From Deinococcales bacterium (GTDB lineage: Bacteria > Deinococcota > Deinococci > Deinococcales > Deinococcaceae): a stretch of DNA of 5,303 bases. Below are positions 5,268 through 5,303 of the stretch, in pieces. The translations under genes were made by a program, and so were the position numbers. Position 1 is the first letter of the stretch, and every line of letters begins with the position of its first letter. The notes beneath the pieces were generated by a model. The model made no database searches and was not told where the DNA came from. It saw nothing but the letters and a program-made list of their open reading frames with translations. The stretch spans positions 1 through 5,303 of the forward strand of contig JACMOA010000267.1 of the NCBI GenBank assembly GCA_014378225.1, written 5' to 3'.

Positions 5268-5303
5268 ATGAGTGATAAGGATTCCGGAAATATCGGTAAC
5301 GTA
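5268..5303 (+). CDS. 5' fragment of a rightward gene, unidentified
   Basis: An ATG at 5268 opens a frame of 12 codons (MSDKDSGNIGNV) that reaches the window edge. GGAGTGG (5253-5259) lies 8 bases before it, a good ribosome site, which is the main support for a real start. It diverges from the hypothetical gene at 4845-5237 with only 30 bases between the two starts. The hydrophilic N-terminus shows no signal peptide in the part visible. A possible promoter (TTGAGG 5224-5229, TACACC 5248-5253, 18 apart) is weak. The fragment is too short to name. Confidence 0.55.
   Translation, partial: MSDKDSGNIGNV

Overview
The window looks like ordinary chromosome from a bacterium of the Deinococcus group (Deinococcota). 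This rests on the general feel of the MurB and MurC sequences, a plausible leaderless promoter, and the murC-murB order at the start of a cell-wall/division cluster. It is an inference, since no rRNA or other marker is present. Coding GC varies (about 52 to 72% in two 60-base samples), while the main intergenic stretch falls to about 39% (2581-2820).

Layout, left to right. Positions 1-2373 hold a leftward cell-wall operon: murC (UDP-MurNAc:L-alanine ligase), then murB (UDP-GlcNAc-enolpyruvate reductase) joined to it by an ATGA stop/start overlap, then the first codons of a third gene that leaves the window. In many bacteria ftsQ follows here, but 12 codons are too few to identify it. Positions 2374-2837 are a 464-bp divergent control region with several dyad symmetries and a candidate promoter. 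Positions 2838-4748 hold a rightward gene for a soluble 636-residue diguanylate cyclase with a reduced GAF-like region, three PAS domains and an intact GGDEF domain with its inhibitory site. Positions 4749-4844 are a convergent spacer filled largely by a degenerate heptanucleotide tandem repeat. Positions 4845-5237 hold a leftward acidic, tryptophan-rich protein of unknown function, and a rightward gene starts at 5268 and runs off the edge.

MurB and MurC catalyse consecutive cytoplasmic steps of peptidoglycan precursor synthesis: MurB makes UDP-MurNAc and MurC adds L-Ala to it. The diguanylate cyclase is transcribed away from them and would make c-di-GMP in response to signals read by its PAS domains. 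Nothing in the sequence links it functionally to the wall genes beyond the shared upstream region.

The most striking signal is not a gene. The palindrome CTCGAG occurs 43 times in 5.3 kb, where about 1.3 would be expected by chance at equal base frequencies. It lies in every gene, in intergenic DNA and in all three codon phases. This resembles the highly iterated palindrome HIP1 of cyanobacteria, but with another sequence. The 7-bp tandem repeat at 4787-4849 likewise recalls the heptanucleotide STRR repeats of cyanobacteria. I see no CRISPR array, insertion sequence, tRNA or rRNA.
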